This document shows positions 45,722-54,529 of a stretch of DNA of 64,000 nucleotides, one piece after another. The DNA comes from Brevundimonas sp. NIBR10. GTDB lineage: Bacteria > Pseudomonadota > Alphaproteobacteria > Caulobacterales > Caulobacteraceae. The stretch covers positions 1,612,001-1,676,000 of the forward strand of contig NZ_CP115464.1 in NCBI RefSeq assembly GCF_027912515.1. The letters are read 5' to 3'. The notes below the pieces were generated by a model. The model was not told where the DNA came from. It worked only from the letters and a program-made list of their open reading frames with translations, and did no database searches. Numbering within the stretch: position 1 is the stretch's first letter; each line of letters begins with the position of its first letter. The translations under genes were made by a program, and so were the position numbers.

Positions 45722-47239
45722 TTGACCACCACATTCGAATCCTTTGGTCTGAACAAGGCCCTGCTGCAGGCCCTCACCACCGAGGGCTACACCACCCCCA
45801 CCCCGATCCAGGCCCAGGCCATTCCGTCAGTCATGCTCGGCAAGGACCTGCTGGGCATCGCCCAGACCGGCACCGGCAAGACGGCGGCCTTTGCGCTTCC
45901 GATCCTGCATCGTTTGGCCGAGAACCGCGTCGCGCCTCTGCCGCGCACCACCCGCTGCCTGATCCTGTCGCCCACGCGTGAGCTGGCCAGCCAGATCGCC
46001 GAGAGCTTCAAGGCCTATGGCAAACACCTGGGCTTCAAGGTCGCGGTCGTCTTCGGCGGCGTGAAGTACGGCCCCCAGGAACGCGCCATCCAGGCCGGCC
46101 TCGACGTCCTCGTCGCCACCCCCGGCCGCCTTCTGGATCACATGCAGCAGAAGACCCTGGACCTGTCGTCGACCGAGATCTTCGTCCTCGACGAGGCTGA
46201 CCAGATGCTGGACCTCGGCTTCGTCAAGCCGATCCGCCAGATCGTGTCGCGCATCCCGGCCAAGCGCCAGAACCTGTTCTTCTCCGCCACCATGCCCACC
46301 GAAATCGGCAAGCTGGCCGGCGAGTTGCTCAAAGAGCCCGTCAAGGTCCAGGTGACGCCTCAGTCGACGACGGTCGAGCGCATCAACCAATCGATCATCC
46401 ACATCGAACAGGGCAGGAAGCGCGCCCTGCTGACCGAGATGTTCGCCGACGACAAATTCACTCGCGTCCTGGTCTTCACCAAGACCAAGCACGGTGCCGA
46501 CAAGGTCGCGGCCTATCTGGAAGCCGGTGGCGTCCAGGCCGGCGCCATCCACGGGAACAAGTCCCAGCCCCAGCGTGAACGCACCTTGGCCGCCTTCAAA
46601 GCCGGCAAGCTGCGCGTGCTCGTCGCCACCGACATCGCCGCGCGCGGCATCGACGTGGACGGCGTCTCGCACGTCGTGAACTTCGAACTGCCCTTCGTGC
46701 CCGAAGCCTATGTCCACCGCATCGGCCGGACGGCCCGCGCGGGCAAGGACGGCTCGGCCGTCAGCTTCTGCGCTGGCGACGAGATGAAGCTGCTCAAGGA
46801 CATCGAGAAGGTCACTCGCCAGAAGATCCCGGCGTCCGACCGTCGCAACGACAAGTCCCTGGGTCTGCTGGATCAGTCGATCATGGCCGCCGGCGTCGGC
46901 ACCAAGGCGACCATGCCCGATCGTGAAGAGCGTCCCCGTGGCGAAGGTCGCGGCAATCGGAACCCCCGTCGCGACGGCGTCAAGCCAGCCCACGGCGGTC
47001 AGCCCCACCGCCAGCGCAAGCCCGGTCCGGCGCGCGACGGCGCTCGTGACGGCGCACCGCGCGTCCATCACGACCGTCCCCTGGCCTCGACCCAGCCGTT
47101 TGACCCCCTGGCCGCCGACCGCGCGCGCTCGGCCGCGGCCGCCAACCGTCCGGTCTCCGAAGCCAAGCCCGACGGCGAGTTCAAGCGCCGCCCCCGTGGC
47201 CGTCGTCCCTCCAACGGCGGCAAGGGCTACGCGGCCTAA
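45722..47239 (+). CDS. DEAD-box ATP-dependent RNA helicase, RhlE-like
   Basis: A 505-residue RNA helicase. Q motif (FGLNKALLQALTTEGYTTPTPIQ), motif I AQTGTGKT, Ia PTRELASQ, II VLDEADQML (DEAD), III SAT, V and VI (TDIAARGID, HRIGRTARAG). After about residue 385 the protein becomes Arg/Gly/Pro-rich and presumably disordered, as in RhlE and other cold-adaptation helicases. The start is a TTG at 45722. A strong terminator follows at 47275. Confidence 0.93.
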   Translation: MTTTFESFGLNKALLQALTTEGYTTPTPIQAQAIPSVMLGKDLLGIAQTGTGKTAAFALPILHRLAENRVAPLPRTTRCLILSPTRELASQIAESFKAYGKHLGFKVAVVFGGVKYGPQERAIQAGLDVLVATPGRLLDHMQQKTLDLSSTEIFVLDEADQMLDLGFVKPIRQIVSRIPAKRQNLFFSATMPTEIGKLAGELLKEPVKVQVTPQSTTVERINQSIIHIEQGRKRALLTEMFADDKFTRVLVFTKTKHGADKVAAYLEAGGVQAGAIHGNKSQPQRERTLAAFKAGKLRVLVATDIAARGIDVDGVSHVVNFELPFVPEAYVHRIGRTARAGKDGSAVSFCAGDEMKLLKDIEKVTRQKIPASDRRNDKSLGLLDQSIMAAGVGTKATMPDREERPRGEGRGNRNPRRDGVKPAHGGQPHRQRKPGPARDGARDGAPRVHHDRPLASTQPFDPLAADRARSAAAANRPVSEAKPDGEFKRRPRGRRPSNGGKGYAA

Positions 47240-47274
47240 GGGCCTACGGAACCCATAGTTCGAGTAACGCAGAG

Positions 47275-47304
47275 CCCGCCCGGTGCGAACCGGGCGGGTT
47301 TTTT
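47275..47304 (+). terminator. intrinsic terminator of the helicase gene
   Basis: CCCGCCCGGT and ACCGGGCGGG form a perfect 10-bp stem around a GCGA tetraloop (47285-47288), followed by six T at 47299-47304. It is a textbook intrinsic terminator for the plus strand, 36 bp after the helicase stop. Confidence 0.93.
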
Positions 47305-47306
47305 AG

Positions 47307-48062
47307 TCAGAGCTGGAGAATCGCCGTCACGCCCCGTTCCCGCAGGGCGTCTGAAAGCGAGACGACAGCGGCGTCGAGAAGCGCCGCATCCCGCCCCCGC
47401 ACCACCAGGTTCGTCCCGATCTCGCCGTCCGATCCTGCGCCGAACGGATAGGAGCCGAACGACAGTTCGCGCTGGGCCTTTGCCGCGGCCCCCAGCGTCT
47501 CGGCGATCGCGCCCTCACCGACGCCAGTGACCCTCAGGGTTCGCGAATGGACGACGGCCCCGGTGCGCAGGCGGGGCGCGACGTCCTCCAGCATGGCCGT
47601 CATGATCCTGGGCACTCCCGCCATGACGAAGACGTTTCCGATCTGGAAGCCCGGCGCATCGGTGACCGGATTGGCGATCAGGGTGCCGCCCTCTGGGATA
47701 CGCGCCATCCGCCGCCGCGCCGCATTGAAGTCGTCGCCATAGCGCCGCGCCAGAATGGCCAGGGCGTCTGGATGTTCGGACAGGGCGACGCCGAACGCTT
47801 CGGCCACGCAGTCGGCGGTGATGTCGTCGTGGGTCGGGCCGATGCCGCCGGTGGTGAAGACATAGTCGTGGCTGGCCCTCAGGGTGTCCAGGGCGTCGAT
47901 GATCTGGGCCGGCACGTCGCCGACGGTGCGCGCCTCCTTCAGGTCGATCCCCAGCGCCGTCACGAACCGGGCGATAGTGTTGAGATTGGTGTCGGCCGTG
48001 CGGCCCGACAGAATCTCGTCGCCGATGATCAGGACGGCGGCGGTGGGGCTGGGTTTGGTCAT
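47307..48062 (-). CDS. CinA-type molybdopterin-binding domain protein
   Basis: A 251-residue protein with the MoCF-like domain of CinA: MTKPSPTAAVLIIGDEILSGRTADTN shortened here as IIGDEILSG and TADTN, then VFTTGGIGPTHDDIT. It lacks the C-terminal nicotinamide-nucleotide amidase domain found in full CinA, so it is the stand-alone form, whose role (often suggested as ADP-ribose or related pyrophosphatase) is not certain. The ATG at 48062 has TAGG upstream. Confidence 0.88.
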   Translation of the reverse strand: MTKPSPTAAVLIIGDEILSGRTADTNLNTIARFVTALGIDLKEARTVGDVPAQIIDALDTLRASHDYVFTTGGIGPTHDDITADCVAEAFGVALSEHPDALAILARRYGDDFNAARRRMARIPEGGTLIANPVTDAPGFQIGNVFVMAGVPRIMTAMLEDVAPRLRTGAVVHSRTLRVTGVGEGAIAETLGAAAKAQRELSFGSYPFGAGSDGEIGTNLVVRGRDAALLDAAVVSLSDALRERGVTAILQL

Positions 48063-48156
48063 GACCAAACCTACCGCGTCGGGGTCGGACGGCACCAGCG
48101 CCCTTGACGCCTCACCCGTGCCGCGCATGATCAGGAGGCACAGGGGAATCCACGCC

Positions 48157-48552
48157 ATGCCGGCCGAGGCGCTCATCGCCGACCAGACTCCGACCGACAC
48201 CTGGCAATGGTGGGAGGCGCGCCGGCTTCGCTATAACCTCGGCCTCGCCGTGGCGGGTGTCCTGGCCGGAGGGCTGACCGGCCTGGTGATCTGGAGCTTT
48301 CGCAATGACCCCTCTCCGGTCGAGGTTCCCTGGCCGGCGATCCTCATCCACGGACTGCTGTATCTCGGGTTCATGGCGGCGGCGAACGCCTGCTACCTGA
48401 TCGGGGCGTTCAGCGAGAAGCTGCTGACCCCGCGCGACACGGACGCCTATCGCCGCCGGATGTGGCGGCTCGGGTTCGGGTTCTCGATGGCCCTGCCGTT
48501 CGCCTATCCGGCCTGGGTCCTGTTCGTGATGATGATGTTAAGCCGGCTTTGA
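48157..48552 (+). CDS. small membrane protein, first gene of a coupled chain
   Basis: A 131-residue protein with three predicted membrane helices (LGLAVAGVLAGGLTGLVIW; ILIHGLLYLGFMAAANACYL; and the C-terminal ALPFAYPAWVLFVMMML). No family recognised. GGGGAA lies before the ATG at 48157. Its TGA overlaps the TTG start of radC. It diverges from the CinA-type gene. Confidence 0.68.
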   Translation: MPAEALIADQTPTDTWQWWEARRLRYNLGLAVAGVLAGGLTGLVIWSFRNDPSPVEVPWPAILIHGLLYLGFMAAANACYLIGAFSEKLLTPRDTDAYRRRMWRLGFGFSMALPFAYPAWVLFVMMMLSRL

Positions 48553-49280
48553 GCGACGCCGCCCCCGCGCCCCTTCCGGCCAAGAGTCGCAACTCCGGCC
48601 ACCGCGAGCGGCTGCGCGAACGCGCGGCCAAGGGCGGGATCGACGCCCTGCCGGACTATGAACTGCTCGAGATGCTGCTGTTCCGCTCGATCCCGTACAG
48701 GGACACCAAGCCGCTCGCCAAGGACCTGCTGGCCCGGTTCGGCAGCCTGGAGGGCATCGGCGCGGCCAGTCACGAGGCCATCGACGCCCAGGTGGCGGAG
48801 TCTCTCCAGATCGTGCGCGGCAAGCAATCGCGCGCCACGGCTCTGGACCTCCAGCTGATCTTCGACGCGGCGAGGCGGGTGGCGCGCGAACCGGCGTCCA
48901 AGCGCCCGGTCATCTCGTCCTGGACGGCGCTACTGGCCTATGTGCGGGTCGCCCTCCAGCACGAGCCGATCGAACAGTTCCGCGTCCTCTATCTGGATAA
49001 CCGCAATCAGCTGATCCTCGACGAGGTCCAGAACCGGGGCACCATCGACCATGCCCCCGTCTATCCGCGCGAGGTGATCCGCCGGGCGCTGGAACTGTCG
49101 TCGAGGAACATCATCGTGGTCCACAACCACCCGGCCGGCGACCCGACCCCCAGCCGCGCCGACATCGACATGACCCGGCAGATCGTCGCCGCCGGCCATC
49201 CGCTGAACGTCAGCGTCCACGACCATCTGATCGTCGGTCGCGACGGCGTGGCCAGCTTCAAGCAACTGGGCCTGATATGA
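48549..49280 (+). CDS. radC: RadC-family JAMM/MPN+ protein
   Basis: A 243-residue RadC (UPF0758) protein. N-terminal helix-hairpin-helix-like half (ELLEMLLFRSIPYRDTKPLA) and C-terminal JAMM metalloprotease-like domain with HNHPAGDPTPSRADID (H-x-H-x7-S-xx-D). Despite its name, a direct role in DNA repair is not established. The TTG start overlaps the upstream stop (TTGA), and its stop overlaps the next ATG. Confidence 0.93.
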   Translation: MSDAAPAPLPAKSRNSGHRERLRERAAKGGIDALPDYELLEMLLFRSIPYRDTKPLAKDLLARFGSLEGIGAASHEAIDAQVAESLQIVRGKQSRATALDLQLIFDAARRVAREPASKRPVISSWTALLAYVRVALQHEPIEQFRVLYLDNRNQLILDEVQNRGTIDHAPVYPREVIRRALELSSRNIIVVHNHPAGDPTPSRADIDMTRQIVAAGHPLNVSVHDHLIVGRDGVASFKQLGLI

Positions 49281-50275
49281 GCGAGATCGTCCGCCGCGCC
49301 CTGTTCCTCGCCCCCGGCCTGGCCTTGGCCTCGGCCGTTTCAGCCCAGACGCCGGTCGCGCGTGCCGTCATGGTCTCCACCTGGGATTTCGGACGGGTGG
49401 CCAACGCGGCGGGGATCGAGATTCGGCGCGCGCGGGGCTCGGCGCTGGACATGGTCGAGGCGGGCGGTCGGGTTGTCGAGTCCGATCCCGACAACACCTC
49501 GGTCGGCATCGGCGGCTATCCGGATCGCGACGGGCGGGTGACGCTGGACGCCTGCATCATGAACTGGAACGGCGACATCGGCGCGGTCTGCGCGCTGGAG
49601 GACATCACCCACCCGGTCTCCGTCGCGCGGGCGGTGATGGAGAAGACGCCCCACACCATGCTGGTGGGGGAGGGGGCCCGCCGCTTTGCGCTCGATCAGG
49701 CGTTCGAGACCGCCGTCATGCCCTCGCCGAGCGCGGAGGCCGCCTGGCGCGAATGGTTGAAGACCTCGACCTATGCCCCGGTCAGCAATCGCGAGAACAC
49801 CGAGTGGCGCTCGATGCCGGGCGGGCCGGGCAATCACGACACCATCGGCCTGCTGGCCATCGGTCTGGACGGCCATATGGCCGGGGCCTGCACCACCTCG
49901 GGTCTGGCCTTCAAGATGCGCGGCCGGGTCGGCGACAGCCCGATCATCGGCGCGGGCCTTTTTGTCGATGACGAGGTCGGGGCTGCGACGGCCACCGGGG
50001 TCGGAGAGGACGTCGTTCGCGTCGCCGGGTCCCATGCCGTAGTCGAGGCCATGCGTCAGGGAAAATCCCCGACCGAGGCGTGCCGCAGCGTGATCGAACG
50101 TCTGGCCCGGTTGCGCGGCACGGCCGTCGCCGACCATCAGGTCGCTTTCCTGGCCCTGTCGAAACAGGGCGAGTGGGGCGGCTGGGCGCTCCAGCCCGGT
50201 TTCACCTTCGCCGTCACCGATGCGTCGGGTGCGACACGCGTCGAGCGCGCCGGTTCGTTGTTCGAGGCCCGATGA
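49277..50275 (+). CDS. N(4)-(beta-N-acetylglucosaminyl)-L-asparaginase (aspartylglucosaminidase family)
   Basis: A 332-residue Ntn hydrolase with an N-terminal signal peptide (LFLAPGLALASAVSA). The autoproteolysis site and nucleophile Thr are in NHDTIGLLAIG, splitting the precursor into alpha and beta chains. Later blocks SGLAFKMRGRVGDSPIIGAG and GVGEDVVR are typical of glycosylasparaginases. It would cleave GlcNAc-Asn or similar amides outside the cytoplasm. Coupled by ATGA to both radC and the following acetyltransferase. Confidence 0.92.
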   Translation: MSEIVRRALFLAPGLALASAVSAQTPVARAVMVSTWDFGRVANAAGIEIRRARGSALDMVEAGGRVVESDPDNTSVGIGGYPDRDGRVTLDACIMNWNGDIGAVCALEDITHPVSVARAVMEKTPHTMLVGEGARRFALDQAFETAVMPSPSAEAAWREWLKTSTYAPVSNRENTEWRSMPGGPGNHDTIGLLAIGLDGHMAGACTTSGLAFKMRGRVGDSPIIGAGLFVDDEVGAATATGVGEDVVRVAGSHAVVEAMRQGKSPTEACRSVIERLARLRGTAVADHQVAFLALSKQGEWGGWALQPGFTFAVTDASGATRVERAGSLFEAR

Positions 50276-50805
50276 CCCTTCCCATCCTCACCACCGAGCG
50301 GCTGATCCTGACGCCTGTAGCCCTGGCGGATTTCGACGACCTGATGGCCCTGTGGAGCGACCCCGTCTTCACCCAGGTCATCGCCCATCGCGGCGCGATG
50401 TCGGAGGAAGAGGTCTGGTTCCGCCTGCTGCGCGACATCGGCCACTGGCAGGCCCTGGGCTTCGGCAACTGGGCCCTGCGCCAGAAGACGGACGGGGCCT
50501 ATGTCGGCAGCGTCGGGGTGCTCGACTATCGCCGGGGCTGCACGCCGCCACTGGACGCGCCCGAACTCGGCTGGGGCGTCGGGTCGGCGTTTCAGGGCCA
50601 GGGGCTGGCGCGCGAGGGGCTGGACGCTGCCCTGGCCTGGGCGGACGATAGCCTGAAGGCCCCGCGCACCGTCTGCATGATCAACCCCGACAACGCCCCG
50701 TCGCTGAAACTGGCCGAACGGACAGGCTTCAGGCCCTATGCGGAGGGGGTGTACTACGAGCGGCCCGTCATCCTCTTGGAGCGGCTTCGGACGAGCGCAA
50801 AGTGA
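50272..50805 (+). CDS. GNAT-family N-acetyltransferase
   Basis: A 177-residue GCN5-related acetyltransferase of the RimJ-like type: N-terminus LTTERLILTPVALADFDDL, acetyl-CoA site GWGVGSAFQGQGLAREGLDAAL, and the C-terminal NPDNAPSLKLAERTGF signature. The substrate could be a ribosomal protein N-terminus or a small molecule. The start overlaps the preceding stop (ATGA) and its own stop overlaps the next GTG. Confidence 0.92.
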   Translation: MTLPILTTERLILTPVALADFDDLMALWSDPVFTQVIAHRGAMSEEEVWFRLLRDIGHWQALGFGNWALRQKTDGAYVGSVGVLDYRRGCTPPLDAPELGWGVGSAFQGQGLAREGLDAALAWADDSLKAPRTVCMINPDNAPSLKLAERTGFRPYAEGVYYERPVILLERLRTSAK

Positions 50806-51134
50806 CAGCTCAGCTCGTCATCGAATTTCTGATTGCTTTCGCCTTCTTGGTTCTCGGAGATTTCCGGCTCTGGCAACACTTCAACGGCCAATCCCGTCGG
50901 TTGTGGCAGGTATCAGAGAGTGTTGGCGACCGGCCGACACCGGCCTATCGTGTCACTTGGGCCCGAGCAGCGGTCATGGCGTTCCTCGCTGGACTGCTGT
51001 TGGGAACATTCGCAGCGCAAGATCGATGGGTTCAAGTCATGCTGGCGGTGCTCATCATCTCTGGCGGCGTAGGTTGGTTGGTCATGTTGAACCGGTGTTA
51101 CGGCGCTGCACTCCGGGAACGATCTGGCGGGTAG
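50802..51134 (+). CDS. small membrane protein, last gene of a coupled chain
   Basis: A 110-residue protein with three hydrophobic segments (VIEFLIAFAFLVLG, AAVMAFLAGLLLGTFAA, VMLAVLIISGGVGWLVML). Codon use is less GC-biased than in neighbouring genes, hinting at more recent acquisition. The GTG start overlaps the acetyltransferase stop (GTGA). Function unknown. Confidence 0.6.
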   Translation: MTAQLVIEFLIAFAFLVLGDFRLWQHFNGQSRRLWQVSESVGDRPTPAYRVTWARAAVMAFLAGLLLGTFAAQDRWVQVMLAVLIISGGVGWLVMLNRCYGAALRERSGG

Positions 51135-51221
51135 CCTTGGTGGCCACGTGCGCCGTACGCCGTCCATTAAGGTTTATGCGCCACTCTGAGCGGTGAACCG
51201 TCGCGACGAGACCGCCCCTCC

Positions 51222-51461
51222 ATGCCCATGTCCGCCGAAACGCTGCACGCCCATCTGGCCGAGGCCTTTCCCGACGCCGAGATCGCCATCGACGATCTGG
51301 CCGGGGACGGCGACCATTATCGTGCGCGCATCGTCTCGACCGCCTTCGCCGGTATGCCCCGGGTCCGCCAGCATCAGCTCGTCTATGCGGCCCTGAAGGG
51401 CCAGATGGGCGGGGCCCTGCACGCCCTCGCGCTCGAAACCTCTGCTCCAACTGGAAGCTGA
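51222..51461 (+). CDS. BolA-family protein
   Basis: A 79-residue BolA-like protein: helix-strand start (ETLHAHLAEAFPDAEIAIDDL), GDGDHYRARIVS and the RVRQHQLVYAAL motif with the conserved His. It resembles the short BolA2/IbaG type. BolA proteins form [2Fe-2S]-bridged complexes with monothiol glutaredoxins; a grxD gene is encoded two genes downstream. ATGs at 51222 and 51228 are both possible. Confidence 0.9.
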   Translation: MPMSAETLHAHLAEAFPDAEIAIDDLAGDGDHYRARIVSTAFAGMPRVRQHQLVYAALKGQMGGALHALALETSAPTGS

Positions 51462-51464
51462 TCC

Positions 51465-52385
51465 ATGCGTTACCGCCCCTTCGGCACCACGGGCGCCTCG
51501 ATCTCGACCGTGACCCTCAGCCTGGGTCTGGACGCCATCTCGCGCGGGCCTGACGCGGCCGCCGCCCTGATCTATGCGGGGCTGGAGGCGGGCATCAACG
51601 CCTACTGCCTGCAAAGCGCCGACCCGGTCCTGGCCGAATGCGTCGGTCAGGCCCTGTCCAGCGTCGATCGCAAGCTGCTGAACGTCAGCCTGACGCTCGG
51701 GCGCGGCGACGGCCGTCGCAACAGCCAGCGCGACTTCTCGGCCGAGGGCATGACCCACGCCATCGACCGGGCCCTGCACATCTCGGGTCTCGGCTGGATC
51801 GACATGGCCCTGCTGGAACAGCCCGAAGAGAATGAGCTGCCCCAGTCCTCGCTGAATGCGCTCAAGGCCCTGCGCGCCACCGAACGTGTCCGCTATCTGG
51901 GCGTCTCGGGCGACGGCGAGGTCATGGACGCATATGTCTCGACCGGGGCCTTCGACGTCCTGGCCACCCCCTATCACGTCGATTCCGAGTGGCGGGTGCG
52001 CAGCCGGATCCGCGCCGCCAAGGAACAGGATATGGCCGTCTTCGCCTATGGCTATTTCCCCGAGACCATCGCCACCCCCAAAAAGGCCGCCTCACTGCAC
52101 CAGCCGAAAAAGGGTCTGTTCGGTTTCGGCTCGGGTCGCCCCAAGAACGATCCCCTGGCCGGCGCGGGCACCTTCGCCTTCCTGCACCAGACCCCGGGCT
52201 GGGACGCCGAGTCGATCTCTCTGGCCCACGTCATGACCGATCCCGCGATCTGCAGCGTGATGATCGAGGCGCGCGACGAGGCCCGGATCGCCGTCCTGGC
52301 CACCGTTCCCGATCGCGACATGCCGCCCGGCCTGTCGGCCCAGATCGAGATGGCCCGCGTCGGCGCGGCCAGACAGGTCGCCTGA
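51465..52385 (+). CDS. aldo/keto reductase-like protein lacking the catalytic tetrad
   Basis: A 306-residue AKR-fold protein (start MRYRPFGTTGASIS; RYLGVSGDG and AYGYF-like blocks). The AKR tetrad is not conserved: at the positions of Asp and Tyr in the usual FDTAxxYG stretch it has Cys48 and Asp53, the Lys position reads Leu76 (VSL instead of ATK), and the active-site His is replaced by Glu118 (LLEQP). It is therefore probably not an oxidoreductase. It is inserted between bolA (4 bp) and grxD and may serve as a binding or scaffolding protein in iron-sulfur handling. Confidence 0.82.
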   Translation: MRYRPFGTTGASISTVTLSLGLDAISRGPDAAAALIYAGLEAGINAYCLQSADPVLAECVGQALSSVDRKLLNVSLTLGRGDGRRNSQRDFSAEGMTHAIDRALHISGLGWIDMALLEQPEENELPQSSLNALKALRATERVRYLGVSGDGEVMDAYVSTGAFDVLATPYHVDSEWRVRSRIRAAKEQDMAVFAYGYFPETIATPKKAASLHQPKKGLFGFGSGRPKNDPLAGAGTFAFLHQTPGWDAESISLAHVMTDPAICSVMIEARDEARIAVLATVPDRDMPPGLSAQIEMARVGAARQVA

Positions 52386-52415
52386 TCACGCTCCGGTCAC
52401 CTTGGCCCGTCGGCC

Positions 52416-52444
52416 TTGACCGGCCGGGGCATCGTCCCTAGCTG
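52416..52444 (+). promoter_or_regulatory. possible promoter of grxD
   Basis: TTGACC (52416-52421) and TAGCTG (52439-52444) are 17 bases apart. The predicted start near 52451 leaves about 20 bases before the grxD GTG. The -10 is a weak match. Confidence 0.35.
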
Positions 52445-52470
52445 ACGGGCGAACCCGAAAGGCTCCTCCC

Positions 52471-52824
52471 GTGACCGACCAAGCTGTTGCCGCCGATCCC
52501 GTCCACGACTTCATCGCCTCGACCGTCAGGGACCACGAGGTCGTGCTGTTCATGAAGGGCACGCCGGATGCGCCGCGTTGCGGCTTCTCGTCCCTGGCCG
52601 TTCAGATCCTGGATCAGGTCGGCGCGCCCTTCGTCGGCGTTGATGTTCTTCAGGACGACGCCCTGCGCGACGGCATCAAGGCCTTCACCGACTGGCCCAC
52701 CATCCCCCAGCTTTATGTGAAGGGCGAGTTCGTCGGCGGATCGGACATCGTGCGCGAGATGTTCCAGGCCGGTGAACTGCACGCCCTGATGGCCGAGAAG
52801 GGCGTGGCGCTCGGTCAGGACTGA
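52471..52824 (+). CDS. grxD: monothiol glutaredoxin Grx4/GrxD
   Basis: A 117-residue monothiol glutaredoxin with the CGFS active site (in APRCGFSSLAVQIL), preceded by the LFMKGTPD block, and the glutathione-binding TDWPTIPQLYVKGEFVGG and SDIVREM segments. CGFS glutaredoxins carry [2Fe-2S] clusters, deliver them to target proteins, and pair with BolA. The start is a GTG at 52471. Confidence 0.96.
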   Translation: MTDQAVAADPVHDFIASTVRDHEVVLFMKGTPDAPRCGFSSLAVQILDQVGAPFVGVDVLQDDALRDGIKAFTDWPTIPQLYVKGEFVGGSDIVREMFQAGELHALMAEKGVALGQD

Positions 52825-52826
52825 CC

Positions 52827-53252
52827 TTGGCCCGGCCCATCCTCGAACCGCGTCCGGACCGCGAGGTCTTCACCGTCCTGCTGGACCTGCTGCCCGAGCA
52901 CATCGACGCCAACGGCCACGTCAACAACGTCGTCTATGTCGGCTGGCTCCAGGACGCGGGCACCGCCCACTGGAACGCCCGCTTCGATGCGGAGACGCGC
53001 GCCCGCTGGTCCTGGGTCGCCCTTCGGCACGAGATCGACTATCTGCGCGCCCTCATGCCGGACGCGACCGCCGTTGCTCGCACCTGGGTCGGCGACCCGC
53101 AGGGGCCGCGCTTCAACCGCTATGTCCGCATCGAGGACGGCGAGGGCCGGCTGTGCGCGCAGGGGCTGTCGGAATGGTGCCTGGTGGATGCCGTCACCAT
53201 GCGGCCGACCCGCATCCCGGCGACCATGCTGCCGACCTTTGAGGCGCGCTGA
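52827..53252 (+). CDS. acyl-CoA thioesterase, hotdog fold (4HBT family)
   Basis: A 141-residue hotdog-fold thioesterase of the YbgC/FadM type. The catalytic motif is HIDANGHVNNVVYVGWLQDA, with Asp as the likely nucleophile or base. It should hydrolyse medium- or short-chain acyl-CoA in the cytoplasm. The start is a TTG two bases after grxD, so the two are likely co-transcribed. Confidence 0.9.
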   Translation: MARPILEPRPDREVFTVLLDLLPEHIDANGHVNNVVYVGWLQDAGTAHWNARFDAETRARWSWVALRHEIDYLRALMPDATAVARTWVGDPQGPRFNRYVRIEDGEGRLCAQGLSEWCLVDAVTMRPTRIPATMLPTFEAR

Positions 53253-53461
53253 CGCCCGGCAATAGTCAGTCGGCCCAAAGCTTCACTGTATTCAGCCGGG
53301 CTGATGGACGTTGGCGCAATAAAACGCGCGCAAGTGCGCGACGCGTGTTAAGGTTTCATCCTGATCGAATGATCGTCTGGGGCGATCTTCGCGTTTCCTC
53401 GAAATCTCGGCCGGGTATGGCTCTCGCTCCGCGAGCCTCCGGATCACCTGAAGGGTCAGCC

Positions 53462-54529
53462 ATGGCTGCCCACCCGCCGCTGCATCCCGATGGTCCGCTC
53501 AGCCTCGCGCTGGCCGTTGTGGGATCCTCGACGGCCCCGCTGCTGCTTCTTGACCAGTCCCTGAAGGTCATCGCCGCCAGCACGTCCTTCTGTCGTACGT
53601 TCGACATCGACCCGGATCGGATCGTCGATCGCTTCCTGGGCGAGATCGGAATCGGCGAATGGAACAGGCCCCAACTGCGGGTGCTGCTTGAGGCCACAGC
53701 CGACGGTGACGCCGCCATCGACGCCTATGAGATGGATTTGAAGGGCCCACGCCAGGGCGTTCGCAAACTGGTCATCAACGCCCAGCGGCTCGTCTATTCC
53801 GATACCGATCCTGTCCGCCTGCTGTTGACGATCCAGGATGTCACCGATGCGCGCGCCGACAGCCAACTGCGTGACGACCTGCTGCGCGAGAAGGCCGTCC
53901 TGTTGCAGGAGCTTCAGCACCGTGTCGCCAACAGCCTGCAGATCATCGCCAGCGTCATCCTGCAAAGCGCCAAGAAGACCACCTCCGACGAGACCAGACT
54001 GCATCTGACAGACGCCCACAGTCGCGTCATGTCGGTCGCCGCCCTGCAACAGCAACTCGCGACCTCTCGCCTCGGTGAGGTCGAGCTGGCCCCATACTTC
54101 ATCCAACTGTGCAAGAGCATCGGCGCCTCGATGATCCACGACCCGACCCGCCTGTCGCTGAGGGTCGAGGCCGATGAGAGCTCCACGACCGCCGACGTCT
54201 CCGTCAGCCTGGGCCTGATCGTGACCGAACTGGTCATCAACGCCCTGAAGCATGCCTTTCCCGGCGGACGCAGCGGCACGATCGTGGTCGGCTATTCCAG
54301 CCATGGTCCCAACTGGACCCTGACGGTTCGCGACGACGGCGTCGGCATGCCCAAGGACGCGGCCAGTGCCACCCCGGGTCTGGGTACCAGTATCGTCGAG
54401 GCTCTGGGCAAACAGCTTCACGCCCGGATTCAGGTCGAGAGCCCCGGCCACGGCACAATGGTGTCGGTGATCCACAGTCAGCTGGAGGCGGTCCAGAACC
54501 CCTCGCTCAGCGCGAGTGGGACGCCTTAG
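53462..54529 (+). CDS. PAS-domain HisKA_2 sensor histidine kinase
   Basis: A 355-residue soluble sensor kinase: an N-terminal PAS-like domain (about residues 15-140), then the HisKA_2 phosphoacceptor block LLQELQHRVANSLQIIASV (His), N-box ELVINALKHAF, G1 DDGVGMP and G2 GLGTSIVEAL. HisKA_2 kinases include those controlling the PhyR-NepR-EcfG general stress response in alphaproteobacteria; no response regulator is adjacent, so its partner is unknown. The ATG at 53462 has AAGGG upstream; readings up to 39 residues longer are possible. Confidence 0.9.
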   Translation: MAAHPPLHPDGPLSLALAVVGSSTAPLLLLDQSLKVIAASTSFCRTFDIDPDRIVDRFLGEIGIGEWNRPQLRVLLEATADGDAAIDAYEMDLKGPRQGVRKLVINAQRLVYSDTDPVRLLLTIQDVTDARADSQLRDDLLREKAVLLQELQHRVANSLQIIASVILQSAKKTTSDETRLHLTDAHSRVMSVAALQQQLATSRLGEVELAPYFIQLCKSIGASMIHDPTRLSLRVEADESSTTADVSVSLGLIVTELVINALKHAFPGGRSGTIVVGYSSHGPNWTLTVRDDGVGMPKDAASATPGLGTSIVEALGKQLHARIQVESPGHGTMVSVIHSQLEAVQNPSLSASGTP

